DNA from: Paracoccaceae bacterium
GTDB taxonomy: Bacteria > Pseudomonadota > Alphaproteobacteria > Rhodobacterales > Rhodobacteraceae
Direction: 5' to 3'
DNA length: 64,000 nucleotides
Assembly (NCBI GenBank): GCA_028874915.1
Contig: JAPPHA010000081.1
Location: forward strand, 1-64,000
The notes beneath the pieces were generated by a model. The model worked only from the letters and a program-made list of their open reading frames with translations, did no database searches and was not told the DNA's origin. Made by a program: the position numbers and the translations under genes. Below, piece by piece: positions 29,359 to 38,389 of the stretch (position 1 is its first letter; every line of letters starts with the position of its first letter).

Positions 29359-29360
29359 CC

Positions 29361-30710
29361 ATGAAAGCGATTCTGTCGAACTCCATTCGACCGGTTCCGA
29401 GATCTGCAACCGCACCCCGATCTTTCGACGGCAACGACCGCCCATTCTGGTGGGAGGACGCACCGAGGCCGGATACCGAAATCGAGCCGCTGCCTCGCGC
29501 GGCAGATGTCGCAGTCGTCGGTTCCGGATATGCCGGACTGACCGCGGCGATAACGCTCGCCCGCGCCGGCCGCGAGGTTGTCGTGTTGGAGGCGGAAGTT
29601 CCGGGATTTGGCGCATCCAGCCGTGCAGGAGGGATGATTGGCGGCGGACACGTCATGCCATTCGAGCTTTTGTCGAAGCGATATGGCGAATCCCGCGCTG
29701 CGGCGATCTTGCGAGAGGGGCTGAATGCATTCGAGTTCACGACGGATCTGATCCGGTCCGAACGGATAGAGTGCGACTTCAGGACGGTCGGCAGGCTCCG
29801 TGCCGCCTGGCGGCCACGGGATTTCGACATGATTCGACGGGATGTCGACAGTGTGACGCGTCATCTCGGATATGACGTTACTGTCATTTCGAAGTCGCAA
29901 CTGGCAGATGAGATCCGGTCCGAATGCTACGCCGGAGGATGCATTTACAATAGGCACGGCGGCCTTCATCCCGCGAAGTTTCACGCCGGCCTGTTGGAAC
30001 GCGCCGTGCACAGCGGGGTGACGGTTCGGTCGCGGGCCCGGGTGATCGGCATGGAGCGAGACTCTTCTGGTCACCGCATCGGCACCGTTCGGGGTTCGAT
30101 CCGCGCCGGGAACGTTATCGTGGCAACCAACGGATACACGCTTCCCGAACTTCGACCGTTCGCCAAACGCCTCATCCCGGTTCATTCCTATATGATCGCT
30201 ACAAATCCGCTGGGGGAGGCCCGGATTCGGCGACTGATTCCCAATCTCCGCATGATCGTGGAGACCCGTTGGCGGCACTGCTATTACCGGCCGTCGCCTG
30301 ACGGTCAGCGACTTCTTCTCGGGGCGAGGGCGTCCCTGGGCCGAATTCGCCTCGATTACGCTGCCGCGACCCTTCGCGAGTTGATGGTTGGAATTTTCCC
30401 GGACCTGTCCGATGCTACCGTTTCACATTGCTGGACTGGACAGCTCGGCTTCGCCCGGGACCTCCTTCCCCATGTCGGGGAAATCGACGGCAGGCACTAC
30501 GCACTCGCCTGCAACGGCTCCGGCGTCGCCCTGCTGCCCTATCTCGGGCACCTGGCCGCCCAAAAGGTCTTGGGATCGATGGACGGCGACTGTGCTTATG
30601 ATGGTCAGGAATTCCGTCCGATTCACCCGTTCTACACGGGCCGTCCCTGGTTTCGTCCCTTCCTTACCGGATTCTACCGGTGGAAGGACTTTCGCGAAGG
30701 TTCGCGCTGA
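29361..30710 (+). CDS. FAD-dependent amine/amino acid oxidoreductase (DAO family)
   Basis: A 449-residue protein of the DAO family with the PuuB-like layout. The N-terminus has PFWWEDAPRPD, then the FAD motif VAVVGSGYAGLTAAITLARA and the DAO signature ASSRAGGMIGGGH. The C-terminal half has GRHYALACNGSGVALLPYLG, the flavin-binding end. Such enzymes oxidise secondary amines, sarcosine-like compounds, gamma-glutamylputrescine or N-methyl amino acids. The frame is open to 29262 within the preceding gene, but the ATG at 29361, right after its stop, is the natural start. It is followed by hyuA after 52 bases; together they look like one operon. Confidence 0.9.
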   Translation: MKAILSNSIRPVPRSATAPRSFDGNDRPFWWEDAPRPDTEIEPLPRAADVAVVGSGYAGLTAAITLARAGREVVVLEAEVPGFGASSRAGGMIGGGHVMPFELLSKRYGESRAAAILREGLNAFEFTTDLIRSERIECDFRTVGRLRAAWRPRDFDMIRRDVDSVTRHLGYDVTVISKSQLADEIRSECYAGGCIYNRHGGLHPAKFHAGLLERAVHSGVTVRSRARVIGMERDSSGHRIGTVRGSIRAGNVIVATNGYTLPELRPFAKRLIPVHSYMIATNPLGEARIRRLIPNLRMIVETRWRHCYYRPSPDGQRLLLGARASLGRIRLDYAAATLRELMVGIFPDLSDATVSHCWTGQLGFARDLLPHVGEIDGRHYALACNGSGVALLPYLGHLAAQKVLGSMDGDCAYDGQEFRPIHPFYTGRPWFRPFLTGFYRWKDFREGSR

Positions 30711-30762
30711 CGGTGACAGTGATGGCGGCGCACATCAGCTTGCGTGAGAAAGGTCGGTTGCA

Positions 30763-32823
30763 TTGACCTGGACAGTTGGCGTCGATGTCGGGGGATCTTT
30801 CACCGATTTCTTTGCTGTCAATGAACATGACGGAAGAACAGCCGTCCATAAGGTGCTTTCGACTCCACAGAACCCGGCCCAAGCCATCATCCAGGGTCTT
30901 CGGGAAATGTGTGACGATCACGGAATTGCCACCCACGCCATATCGCGGTTTTCCCATGGGACGACCGTCGGAACCAATGCCCTTATCCAGCGCAAAGGGG
31001 CGCGGGTCGCCTTGGTCACGACAAGCGGCTTTCGTGACCTTCTTGAAATCGGACGCCAGACCCGGCCGAGCATCTTCAGTCTTCAACTCGACCATCCGGC
31101 ACCGCTGGTGCCTCGAGGTCTCTGCTTCGAACTGGACGAGCGGACTGGCCCAGGAGGCGAAATTGTCAGATCACCGAGCGATGTCGGCATCCTTGAGACA
31201 ATAGACCGCGTGCGCGAAAGCGGAGTCGATGCCTGCGCGGTCTGTTTCCTGTTTTCGTTCGCCGCAGATTCCAACGAAAGACGGATTGCTGCTGCGTTGA
31301 GAAAAGGGATTCCAGGTCTCTATGTGTCCCGGTCCTCGGACATCTATCCCGAGATTCGCGAATTCGAAAGGTTTTCGACGACGGTGCTGAATGCCTATTT
31401 GCAACCGGTATTCGACGAATACCTGACGACGCTTGAATCCGTACTGGGCGAGATCATTCCTTCTGCGGCAATTGGCATCAATCAGTCGAACGGCGGATTG
31501 ACGTCGATCGGCACCGGACGCGACTACCCGGTCCGCACCATCCTGTCCGGACCCGCCGCCGGTGTTCTCGGATCGATCCACGTCGCCCTCGAATCGTCCT
31601 ACAAAAATGTCATCACGCTCGACATGGGCGGTACAAGTGCAGATGTTGGATTGGTTCGAGAAGGCGAAGCCGATCTGAGCACCAGCAGGGACGTGGCCGG
31701 ATTCCCTGTACGACTGCCGATGATCGACATCCATACCGTCGGTGCCGGTGGCGGTTCGGTCGCGTGGATCGACCGGGATGGTTTGCTGAAGGTCGGCCCC
31801 AGGAGCGCTGGCGCCGACCCGGGTCCAGCCTGCTATGGCCGGGGAGGGGTTGAGCCGACGGTTTCTGATGCCAATGCGGTTCTGGGCCGCTTGGATCCGT
31901 CAGGTCTTTTGGGTGGAAAAATGAAAATCGACCTCGATGCGGCCAGGAACGCAATTCGTCTGGTTGCAGAGCCGATCGGCCACAGTGTCGAGGCCACCGC
32001 CCTCGGGATTTCCGACATCGTCGTCGCGAACATGGTTCGCGCCGTGCGGCGAATCTCCGTTGAACGGGGCTACGATCCGCGGGATTATACCTTGATGTCC
32101 TTTGGGGGCGCCGGCGGTCTCCATGCCGTCGAAGTCGGGCGCATGCTGGGAATTCGCAAGGTCGTCGTCCCTCATTCCCCGGGAATCCTGTGCGCGATGG
32201 GACTGGTCGTTGCGGACATGAAGGAAGACCTTGTCCGGTCAACCCGGCTTCCCGTCACGGACGGCAATCTCGAAAGTCTTCGCCCTGTGCTGGAGGGATT
32301 GGCAAAAGATCTCGACGACTGGTTTGAAGCCGAAAGAATACCTGGATGTGACAGGGACTGTCAGATCGCCCTGGATATGCGATTTGTCGGTCAGAACCAC
32401 GAACTTCGCGTCCCGCTGCCCGACGCATCCGTCGATTCCGCCCCGTCCGGTTCCCGTCTGACGGATATGTTCCTGACAGAACACCGACGCTGTTACGGAT
32501 ACGCCAACGCCGATGACCGAATCGAGATCATCAATGTTCGACTCACCGGTTTCGGCCGAAGGCGCCGGGACTCCTCCAGAGAAAGGAAACGCTCGAATCG
32601 CGAATTGAAATGCCCGCGACCGGTGACCGTGCGTCCGGTCCTTTTTGACATCGCGACTGATACGCCGGCAGATACGCCGGTTTTTGACCGCGAGGTGCTG
32701 GAGCCGGGGCAGTGGCTCAGGGGTCCAGCCGTCGTCCGGCAACTGGACTCGACCACGATTCTCGGACCCGGCGACATCCTCCTGGTCGACGAACATCGCA
32801 ATCTGGTCATTGACGTTTCGTGA
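30763..32823 (+). CDS. hyuA: Hydantoinase/oxoprolinase subunit A (HyuA)
   Basis: The ATPase-type half of an ATP-dependent hydantoinase or 5-oxoprolinase, 686 residues. The N-terminal phosphate loop is VGVDVGGSFTDFFAV, followed by GTTVGTNALIQRKG, the second phosphate loop TLDMGGTSADVGLV, and DPGPACYGRGGVEPTVSDAN. The start is a TTG at 30763 with GAGAAAGG upstream; an earlier start is not obvious. hyuB begins almost at its stop. The pair hydrolyses ring amides such as N-methylhydantoin or 5-oxoproline with ATP; which one cannot be told. Its place after a DAO oxidase and near a creatinase-like protein favours N-methylhydantoin. Confidence 0.94.
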   Translation: MTWTVGVDVGGSFTDFFAVNEHDGRTAVHKVLSTPQNPAQAIIQGLREMCDDHGIATHAISRFSHGTTVGTNALIQRKGARVALVTTSGFRDLLEIGRQTRPSIFSLQLDHPAPLVPRGLCFELDERTGPGGEIVRSPSDVGILETIDRVRESGVDACAVCFLFSFAADSNERRIAAALRKGIPGLYVSRSSDIYPEIREFERFSTTVLNAYLQPVFDEYLTTLESVLGEIIPSAAIGINQSNGGLTSIGTGRDYPVRTILSGPAAGVLGSIHVALESSYKNVITLDMGGTSADVGLVREGEADLSTSRDVAGFPVRLPMIDIHTVGAGGGSVAWIDRDGLLKVGPRSAGADPGPACYGRGGVEPTVSDANAVLGRLDPSGLLGGKMKIDLDAARNAIRLVAEPIGHSVEATALGISDIVVANMVRAVRRISVERGYDPRDYTLMSFGGAGGLHAVEVGRMLGIRKVVVPHSPGILCAMGLVVADMKEDLVRSTRLPVTDGNLESLRPVLEGLAKDLDDWFEAERIPGCDRDCQIALDMRFVGQNHELRVPLPDASVDSAPSGSRLTDMFLTEHRRCYGYANADDRIEIINVRLTGFGRRRRDSSRERKRSNRELKCPRPVTVRPVLFDIATDTPADTPVFDREVLEPGQWLRGPAVVRQLDSTTILGPGDILLVDEHRNLVIDVS

Positions 32824-32840
32824 CAGGGGAGTCGCCACCC

Positions 32841-34520
32841 ATGTCCGATCTGACAATCGATCCAATTTCTCTGGAGATCATGTTGAATGCTCTCCGATCC
32901 GTCGCCGACGAGACCTACAATGCGCTGACACGCAGCGCCTATTCCACGAACATCAAGGAACGGAGAGATCACTCCACGGCGGTCATGGACGCCAATGGCC
33001 GACTCGTCGCTCAGGCCGAGAACTCCTTGCCCGTACACCTATCCTCCATGGCTGGTCTCATGCGGGCCTTGCTTGACAAGTATCCAGGCGCGGAAATTCG
33101 CGAAGGAGATATATTCGTATCCAATGATCCCCATGTTGCCGGAGGCTCGCACCTGCCCGACATCAATCTGGCGATGCCGGTCTTCGTGAACGGTCGATGT
33201 CTCGCCTTCGTCTGCAATATCGCACACCATGCGGACGTTGGCGGCATGGTTCCGGGATCCATAGCGGGCGGGATGACGGAGATCTATCAGGAAGGGCTGC
33301 GCATCCCTGCGGTGAAGCTCTTTGACCAGGGGCAACTGGTAAGGGACATATTCGATATCCTGTTGCTGAATGTTCGCGTTCCCGACGAGCGGAAGGGCGA
33401 CTACAACGCCCAGATTGCGGCATGTAGACTGGGCGAAAGGAGAATGCAGGAGTTTGCCGGACGCCACGGACCCGAAACTCTTGAAACTGCATTTGGCGAA
33501 ATTATCCGGCGAACAGAAGACAGATTGCGTCGTGCTGTCAGCGAGATTCCGGACGGAACCTACAGTTTCGAGGACATGATGGATGACGACGGTTGCGAAA
33601 ACTATGACATTGTAATCCGTATCACCGTTCGAGTTCGAGGCGGCAGGATCTCGTTCGACTTTGCAGGGACGGCACCGCAGACTGCGGGTAACATCAACGC
33701 CCCAATTAACGCCAGCCACGCAACGCTGTGCTATGTGTTGAAGGCACTTGTCGACCCGGACGTACCCAATAACGAGGGTGTGCTGAACGTCTGCGAAATG
33801 ATTGCCGAGCCCGGAACTCTCGTGAACTGCGTCGCTCCAGCACCGTGCGCGGCGCGGGCGAACACCTGCCAGCGCATAGTCGACGTTGTAATTGGTGCGC
33901 TGAAAGATGCCCTGCCGGAGGCTGCGGTCGCGGCATCCAACGGTGCGAATACTGCTGCCGTCTATTCGGGCGCCCGTCCGGATTCAGGTGAAACCTACGT
34001 CTACCTGGAGACCATTGGCGGCGGTTTCGGCGGCCGCGCCGCCAAGGATGGAACCGATGGTGTCCAGGTCCATTCCACCAACACGTCGAATCTGCCTATA
34101 GAGGTCATGGAGACCGAATATCCACTCAGGGTCAGTCGTTACGAACTTGTCCAGGATTCCGGCGGTGCGGGGGAACATCGGGGTGGCCTGGCGATCCGAA
34201 GGGACGTGGAGCCGATCGGCCATGTCTGCAATTTCAGCGGGCAGGGCGAGAGATTCCGGCACGCACCATGGGGGCTTTTCGGTGGCTCATCCGGGAAAAC
34301 TGGACGCTTTGCTCTGATCCTGGGCAGCGGCCGGGAGACCCGCCTTTCGGGAAAGCCAATGTCGGTAGAGGTTCCGCCGGGCGTGACAATTTCCGCCCAA
34401 ACCGCCGGTGGCGGTGGCTACGGGGATCCCGAGAAACGCAGCGCCGACCGCTGCCAGGAGGACTTCGACAGCGGAAAGTTCTCTCCTGAATTCATGAAGC
34501 GACATTATGGATTCCGTTAG
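32841..34520 (+). CDS. hyuB: Hydantoinase/oxoprolinase subunit B (HyuB)
   Basis: The catalytic-partner half (559 residues from this ATG) of the ATP-dependent hydantoinase. Family sequences are SNIKERRDHSTAV-like (YSTNIKERRDHSTAVMDANG), VSNDPHVAGGSHLPDINLAM, FNFAGTAPQ-like (FDFAGTAPQTAGNINAP), TIGGGFGGRAAKDG and AGGGGYGDPEKR. A GTG at 32820 overlapping the hyuA stop is also in frame, but AGGGGAG lies at the right distance from the ATG at 32841. It is the last plus-strand gene before the convergent M24-dmf operon. Confidence 0.94.
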   Translation: MSDLTIDPISLEIMLNALRSVADETYNALTRSAYSTNIKERRDHSTAVMDANGRLVAQAENSLPVHLSSMAGLMRALLDKYPGAEIREGDIFVSNDPHVAGGSHLPDINLAMPVFVNGRCLAFVCNIAHHADVGGMVPGSIAGGMTEIYQEGLRIPAVKLFDQGQLVRDIFDILLLNVRVPDERKGDYNAQIAACRLGERRMQEFAGRHGPETLETAFGEIIRRTEDRLRRAVSEIPDGTYSFEDMMDDDGCENYDIVIRITVRVRGGRISFDFAGTAPQTAGNINAPINASHATLCYVLKALVDPDVPNNEGVLNVCEMIAEPGTLVNCVAPAPCAARANTCQRIVDVVIGALKDALPEAAVAASNGANTAAVYSGARPDSGETYVYLETIGGGFGGRAAKDGTDGVQVHSTNTSNLPIEVMETEYPLRVSRYELVQDSGGAGEHRGGLAIRRDVEPIGHVCNFSGQGERFRHAPWGLFGGSSGKTGRFALILGSGRETRLSGKPMSVEVPPGVTISAQTAGGGGYGDPEKRSADRCQEDFDSGKFSPEFMKRHYGFR

Positions 34521-34588
34521 CGGCTGACCGGGACCTATCCGGGATCACTGCCGGAACTGCGAACGAATCCGACGAGCAGCCGGGGCGA

Positions 34589-35785
34589 TCAGAACGGAAT
34601 CATCGGTGTTGTGGTCAGAAGTTCGATCCCTTTCCTGCCGACGATCACGTTCTGTTCGAAACCTGCGGTTCCGATACCATCTTTCGCTATGAATGCCTCG
34701 ATACCAAGAACCGTATTCGTCTCGATAACGGCATCCAGGTGATCGTGGATGGTACTCAGGTAAGGGGGCGTCTCAAAATAAAGTCCGTTCGGGTGTCCAT
34801 AGAACGGGTATTGCGCCGACGCGCCACCGCCGTCTGATCCAATTTCGGCCACGAGGCGGTCGCCGAGTTCCGCAATTTCCTTATACGGTCGCCCAGGGCG
34901 CACGGCTTCGCACAGCGATTCGACAACGGCTGCACAACCCTCGATCAGCGTCCGTTGTTCGGGGCTGGGCCGGTTGCCGACGACTGCGGTCCGTCCTGGA
35001 TCGAAATAGTATCCCTGCAGAACCGGCCCGATGATGAACGCTCGTACGAGGTCGCCACGCCTGGGAACCAGGGTGGAGTATCCGGTGAAGGGATCGCTGC
35101 AGGTGTACGCGGTCAGCTTCCCGTGCGCACAGACGACCTTGTGGTAATTCCCGCCCCTGCGCAGGAGTTCGGCGACCGCCAGTCCAGCGGATTCGGCTTC
35201 GCTGTCTCCGGCAATCAATCGCTCCATGAGAATGTTCATGGCCGGATTCACGATGGTCGCACCCTCACGAAAGCAGTCCAGTTCCCGGTCAGTCTTGATG
35301 AATCGCACCGAACGTACGAGATCGTCAACGATCCGCCACGAGATTTGCGGGTTTGTTTCCACGAGACGCTGCCATTGCGAGACCGGAAAGAAATCCGACC
35401 CAGTGAAGGCGACCGGGTCGACGACCTTGCGATCCTCCAGAGCCCTGACGATGCTGGTGACCGGATCGGGATGATTGCAAATTCGATCAGTTGCTACCAA
35501 TTCGGGGCGTAGTTCGGGATCGTCGACATGCAATTCCGGCGTCTTACCGGGTTGCAGTAGCACCGCACAAAATGTCCGTGCCCGGTGCGAGCTGATGTCG
35601 ATGCCCTGGCCGGTCGTGTGGGAGAAATAATTGGTCAGGTAGATGATGTCTCCGGCACGGTCGAAGGACGCGCTGGTTTTGCCCCAGACCACCGCGAATT
35701 CGATGCCACGACGCCTCATCTCGTCGTCGACACGAGTCCATCTCAGTTGGTATTCTTCGATCGGAAAGTAGCGCGTAACCATCAC
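34589..35785 (-). CDS. M24 family protein, creatinase/Xaa-Pro peptidase-like
   Basis: A 398-residue protein of the pita-bread fold with an N-terminal creatinase-type domain (TRYFPIEEYQLRWTRVDDEM) and a catalytic half. The family's metal ligands are Asp, Asp, His, Glu, Glu. Here the second Asp (262, GYYFDPGRT), His331 (FYGHPNGLYF), Glu363 (GIEAFIAKDG) and Glu377 (GFEQNVIVG) are seen, but the first Asp is missing: the strand reads VRAFIIGPVL. Loss of metal ligands is also a trait of creatinase, which hydrolyses creatine to sarcosine and urea without metal. The start overlaps the stop of the dimethylformamidase large subunit by 4 bases. A creatinase-like or other amidino/amide hydrolase is plausible; peptidase activity is less likely. 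Confidence 0.8.
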   Translation of the reverse strand: MMVTRYFPIEEYQLRWTRVDDEMRRRGIEFAVVWGKTSASFDRAGDIIYLTNYFSHTTGQGIDISSHRARTFCAVLLQPGKTPELHVDDPELRPELVATDRICNHPDPVTSIVRALEDRKVVDPVAFTGSDFFPVSQWQRLVETNPQISWRIVDDLVRSVRFIKTDRELDCFREGATIVNPAMNILMERLIAGDSEAESAGLAVAELLRRGGNYHKVVCAHGKLTAYTCSDPFTGYSTLVPRRGDLVRAFIIGPVLQGYYFDPGRTAVVGNRPSPEQRTLIEGCAAVVESLCEAVRPGRPYKEIAELGDRLVAEIGSDGGGASAQYPFYGHPNGLYFETPPYLSTIHDHLDAVIETNTVLGIEAFIAKDGIGTAGFEQNVIVGRKGIELLTTTPMIPF

Positions 35786-38025
35786 TCACCATTCGGACTT
35801 GGCCTCAAGAATCGTCGCAGGACATTCCCGGTGATCTGGGCGACATTGTTGTCGAAGCCATTGTGGGCGAGGGACGTGATCCATGCGATCGATCCCACCG
35901 AAAAGACTGCCCCGCCGCCGGGCGTATCGAAATACGCCATGTCAGCGCGGACGAAGCCATGCTGGGAACCATCGGTTCCGCGGGTTGCGATCGGGTATTC
36001 CTCGCAGCTCAGGATGCCGTCGACACCCACGTTCTCGGATGTCGCGAGGACAACGCTGTTGGGAGGAGAACCAAGATCGGGGTCCCAGCGATCGATTTCG
36101 ATTCCTGCAGCACCGCCACCCCGGCGGCCGAAATCCCCGATGACCTCTTCCGGCCCGATTCCATCGAATATGAAGGCGAACTCCGGGTCGTGGCTCGCTG
36201 CGGTTCGCCTGAAATATGTCGACCGGGCGAACAGGGTCGAAGAATACCCGACCCCGACCAGTCTTTGCGGTGCCCGACCGCTGGTGCGCCACAGGCCGCC
36301 AGGTTCGCCTGTAAACAGCATGTGATCCTCACCGGGTTCACCCTCCCAGGCCCGTACACCCGTCGCGCCCTTGCGGCATTCCAGGATGCCGGGGAAGCCG
36401 TCATGGAAGGCCACGCGCCAATAGAACCCGTTGCCGCCGAGATAGAGGTGTCGACCACCATTCTGCTGGTAGTGGTCGATGGCGTCCCACATTCTTGTCG
36501 ATGTGTATTCGGGATGGGAAAGAGTTATGATCGCTCTATAGCCGGAAATCGCGTCGGCGCCCCTCGCGTGAATGTCCTCATCCGTGACGATGTCGTACGA
36601 CTGACCAACGTGCTCAAGCCAAGCCAGCAAGTGCGTATCGTTGATGTAGTTGAACGTATAGGGTCCCGGGCGCATGGTCAGCAGAGGCCGCAGTCGGCTG
36701 CTGTAACAGACACCGCTGCCGTCCAAGTGATGGTCATAGGTTGAATGCCCCAGGTCGCGATGCTCATGGAGGTGAAGTTCATACTGGCTGAGCTGGTTGA
36801 CGCTCTCCGACATCACTTCAGAGCCGACCATGTCAACCTTCACATGGGTATTGGCATAGGCAAGATAGGTCGCCGTACAGGCGATCACCGCCACTTCCGC
36901 GGTCCGTTCGCCAGCAGGCGGTCGGACGAAAAACGGGATATAGTCCCGATCGCCGCTGTCCGTCTCAAGGATTGCGGTATAGAAGCCGCTCCGGCAGTCT
37001 CCCGGCACGTCCCAGGTGAAGTCGGTCTCCCAGCCGCAATCGTAGATGTCGTCCGAATGGAAGTGTATGGCACCATATTGTTCCGGTGCATTCTTCCAAC
37101 ACAGGACCGATGAATCCCAGTTGTGTCCTGTCATCGCCCGTGTCGGCATGTTGATCGTGCGACCATGGACTGCATTGCCGGAAACGTCCTCGATACGGTC
37201 CGACGTCATTTGTCTGGAGAAATCCCAGCTTGCCAGAATCCCGGCCGGGGCCAGAGAAGCTCCTGACAAACGAACGAAGGCATCGGCTTCCTCAAGCTCA
37301 AGGACGGTACCAAAAACAGTCGGTCGCTCGATCTTCCCGTCGAAGAACCGGTTGGCGCCTGCCGCGGCGGAACCGGTCATTCGGGTGCTGGTTGCGGCGA
37401 TGAGAAAGGGGACTCCGGAACCCGGTGCTGTCGAGTCACTGTCCAGCCTCATTGAAGCCTTTGCGACACGGGGAATTCCCGGTATTGCGCGCATCGCAAT
37501 CTGGCCAATTCCTGCGGTGCCGGTATCGAAATCCATGTGAGCCATTACCAGGTACCAATGCCGGTACAGCAATGGCACGCCGCAGCTGACCTTTCCGCAT
37601 CCGCCTATCTCGAGCGCCAGTGCTCCGTCTGCGTCCAGACCCAATTGCCATCCCTGCGCCGCCGCATCGTCCCAGTGGCTCAGGATCGTCTGATCTCCCC
37701 GTCCCGGAAGCGTCGGCCAGACAAGAGCGGCAACCGAGAATTGCTGTCCAGCAGACATTCGGTCCGGATCGTCGATCCTGGCATAGGATCCCGGAAAGAG
37801 GTGCTGGAACCGGCCCTTTATCTGGTCGGGCCGAATGCGTTCGACAGGATCAACACGAAAACCTGGACCGGAGGGATCTAGGTCCGCGCAGATCACCCGC
37901 CCGATCCGGGCACGGTAACTGTCGATGCCGTCGCAGCTGACCTTGAACGCGATCGTGGATCCGGGGGACGTATTCCAGTCGTCACAGTAACCGAGCACAC
38001 GAATTCCGGATGAGAGCGTGTTCAT
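35782..38025 (-). CDS. N,N-dimethylformamidase large (beta) subunit-like
   Basis: A 747-residue protein matching the large subunit of N,N-dimethylformamidase, an iron enzyme that splits dimethylformamide to dimethylamine and formate. The core contains HSDDIYDCGWETDFTWDVP, CTATYLAYANTHV, STYDHHLDGSGVCYSSRLRP and TLSHPEYTS. The known enzyme holds iron with two Tyr and one Glu, with a nearby His. His504 and Glu506 in SHPEY, with Tyr430 and Tyr387 or Tyr390, are the likely equivalents; exact numbering is inference. A lectin-like domain (about residues 90-260) precedes the core. The small subunit ends one base upstream, and the M24 gene overlaps its end by 4 bases, so the three are co-translated. 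Confidence 0.88.
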   Translation of the reverse strand: MNTLSSGIRVLGYCDDWNTSPGSTIAFKVSCDGIDSYRARIGRVICADLDPSGPGFRVDPVERIRPDQIKGRFQHLFPGSYARIDDPDRMSAGQQFSVAALVWPTLPGRGDQTILSHWDDAAAQGWQLGLDADGALALEIGGCGKVSCGVPLLYRHWYLVMAHMDFDTGTAGIGQIAMRAIPGIPRVAKASMRLDSDSTAPGSGVPFLIAATSTRMTGSAAAGANRFFDGKIERPTVFGTVLELEEADAFVRLSGASLAPAGILASWDFSRQMTSDRIEDVSGNAVHGRTINMPTRAMTGHNWDSSVLCWKNAPEQYGAIHFHSDDIYDCGWETDFTWDVPGDCRSGFYTAILETDSGDRDYIPFFVRPPAGERTAEVAVIACTATYLAYANTHVKVDMVGSEVMSESVNQLSQYELHLHEHRDLGHSTYDHHLDGSGVCYSSRLRPLLTMRPGPYTFNYINDTHLLAWLEHVGQSYDIVTDEDIHARGADAISGYRAIITLSHPEYTSTRMWDAIDHYQQNGGRHLYLGGNGFYWRVAFHDGFPGILECRKGATGVRAWEGEPGEDHMLFTGEPGGLWRTSGRAPQRLVGVGYSSTLFARSTYFRRTAASHDPEFAFIFDGIGPEEVIGDFGRRGGGAAGIEIDRWDPDLGSPPNSVVLATSENVGVDGILSCEEYPIATRGTDGSQHGFVRADMAYFDTPGGGAVFSVGSIAWITSLAHNGFDNNVAQITGNVLRRFLRPSPNGE

Positions 38026-38026
38026 T

Positions 38027-38353
38027 CTACAATTCCAGTTCCATACCGGTCAGATCCCGCCACCGAAGTCTGAACACCGCCCATTCGGCCGCGTCGAGGC
38101 TATCGAAGATGCGGTCGTCAACCGCTTCGATCGGCTGATTGCGTTCGCCGATACGGCCGATTCTCCACGACCGGAACGGTTTGACCACGACGAGGACATA
38201 TTTTCCGCGTATCGGCATCGCCCTCATTCGGTGCAGGAGATTCCTGAGTTCCTCGCTATGGGGGCCCCGAATCCGGGCGCGAAACTCCCGCGCCAGATCG
38301 ACACGGCCGGGATCAACAGGGTAGATGGCAGCCTCTTCCCAGTAACGGTACAT
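38027..38353 (-). CDS. N,N-dimethylformamidase small (alpha) subunit-like
   Basis: A 108-residue basic protein immediately upstream of the large subunit, with one base between them. The segment KYVLVVVKPFRSWRIGRIGE and the end EWAVFRLRWRDLTGMELEL recall the small subunit of dimethylformamidase. It starts MYRYWEEAAIYPVDPG. Known small subunits are somewhat longer (about 130 residues). Adjacent gene order and composition make the assignment fairly safe; I rely on memory for the family pattern. Confidence 0.75.
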   Translation of the reverse strand: MYRYWEEAAIYPVDPGRVDLAREFRARIRGPHSEELRNLLHRMRAMPIRGKYVLVVVKPFRSWRIGRIGERNQPIEAVDDRIFDSLDAAEWAVFRLRWRDLTGMELEL

Positions 38354-38389
38354 TCGCTTGCTCCGACAATCGGCAAACCCCGGGGGCCG

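Noticed and set aside
29244-30278. 344-residue minus-strand ORF
   Set aside because: Shadow of the DAO-family oxidoreductase.
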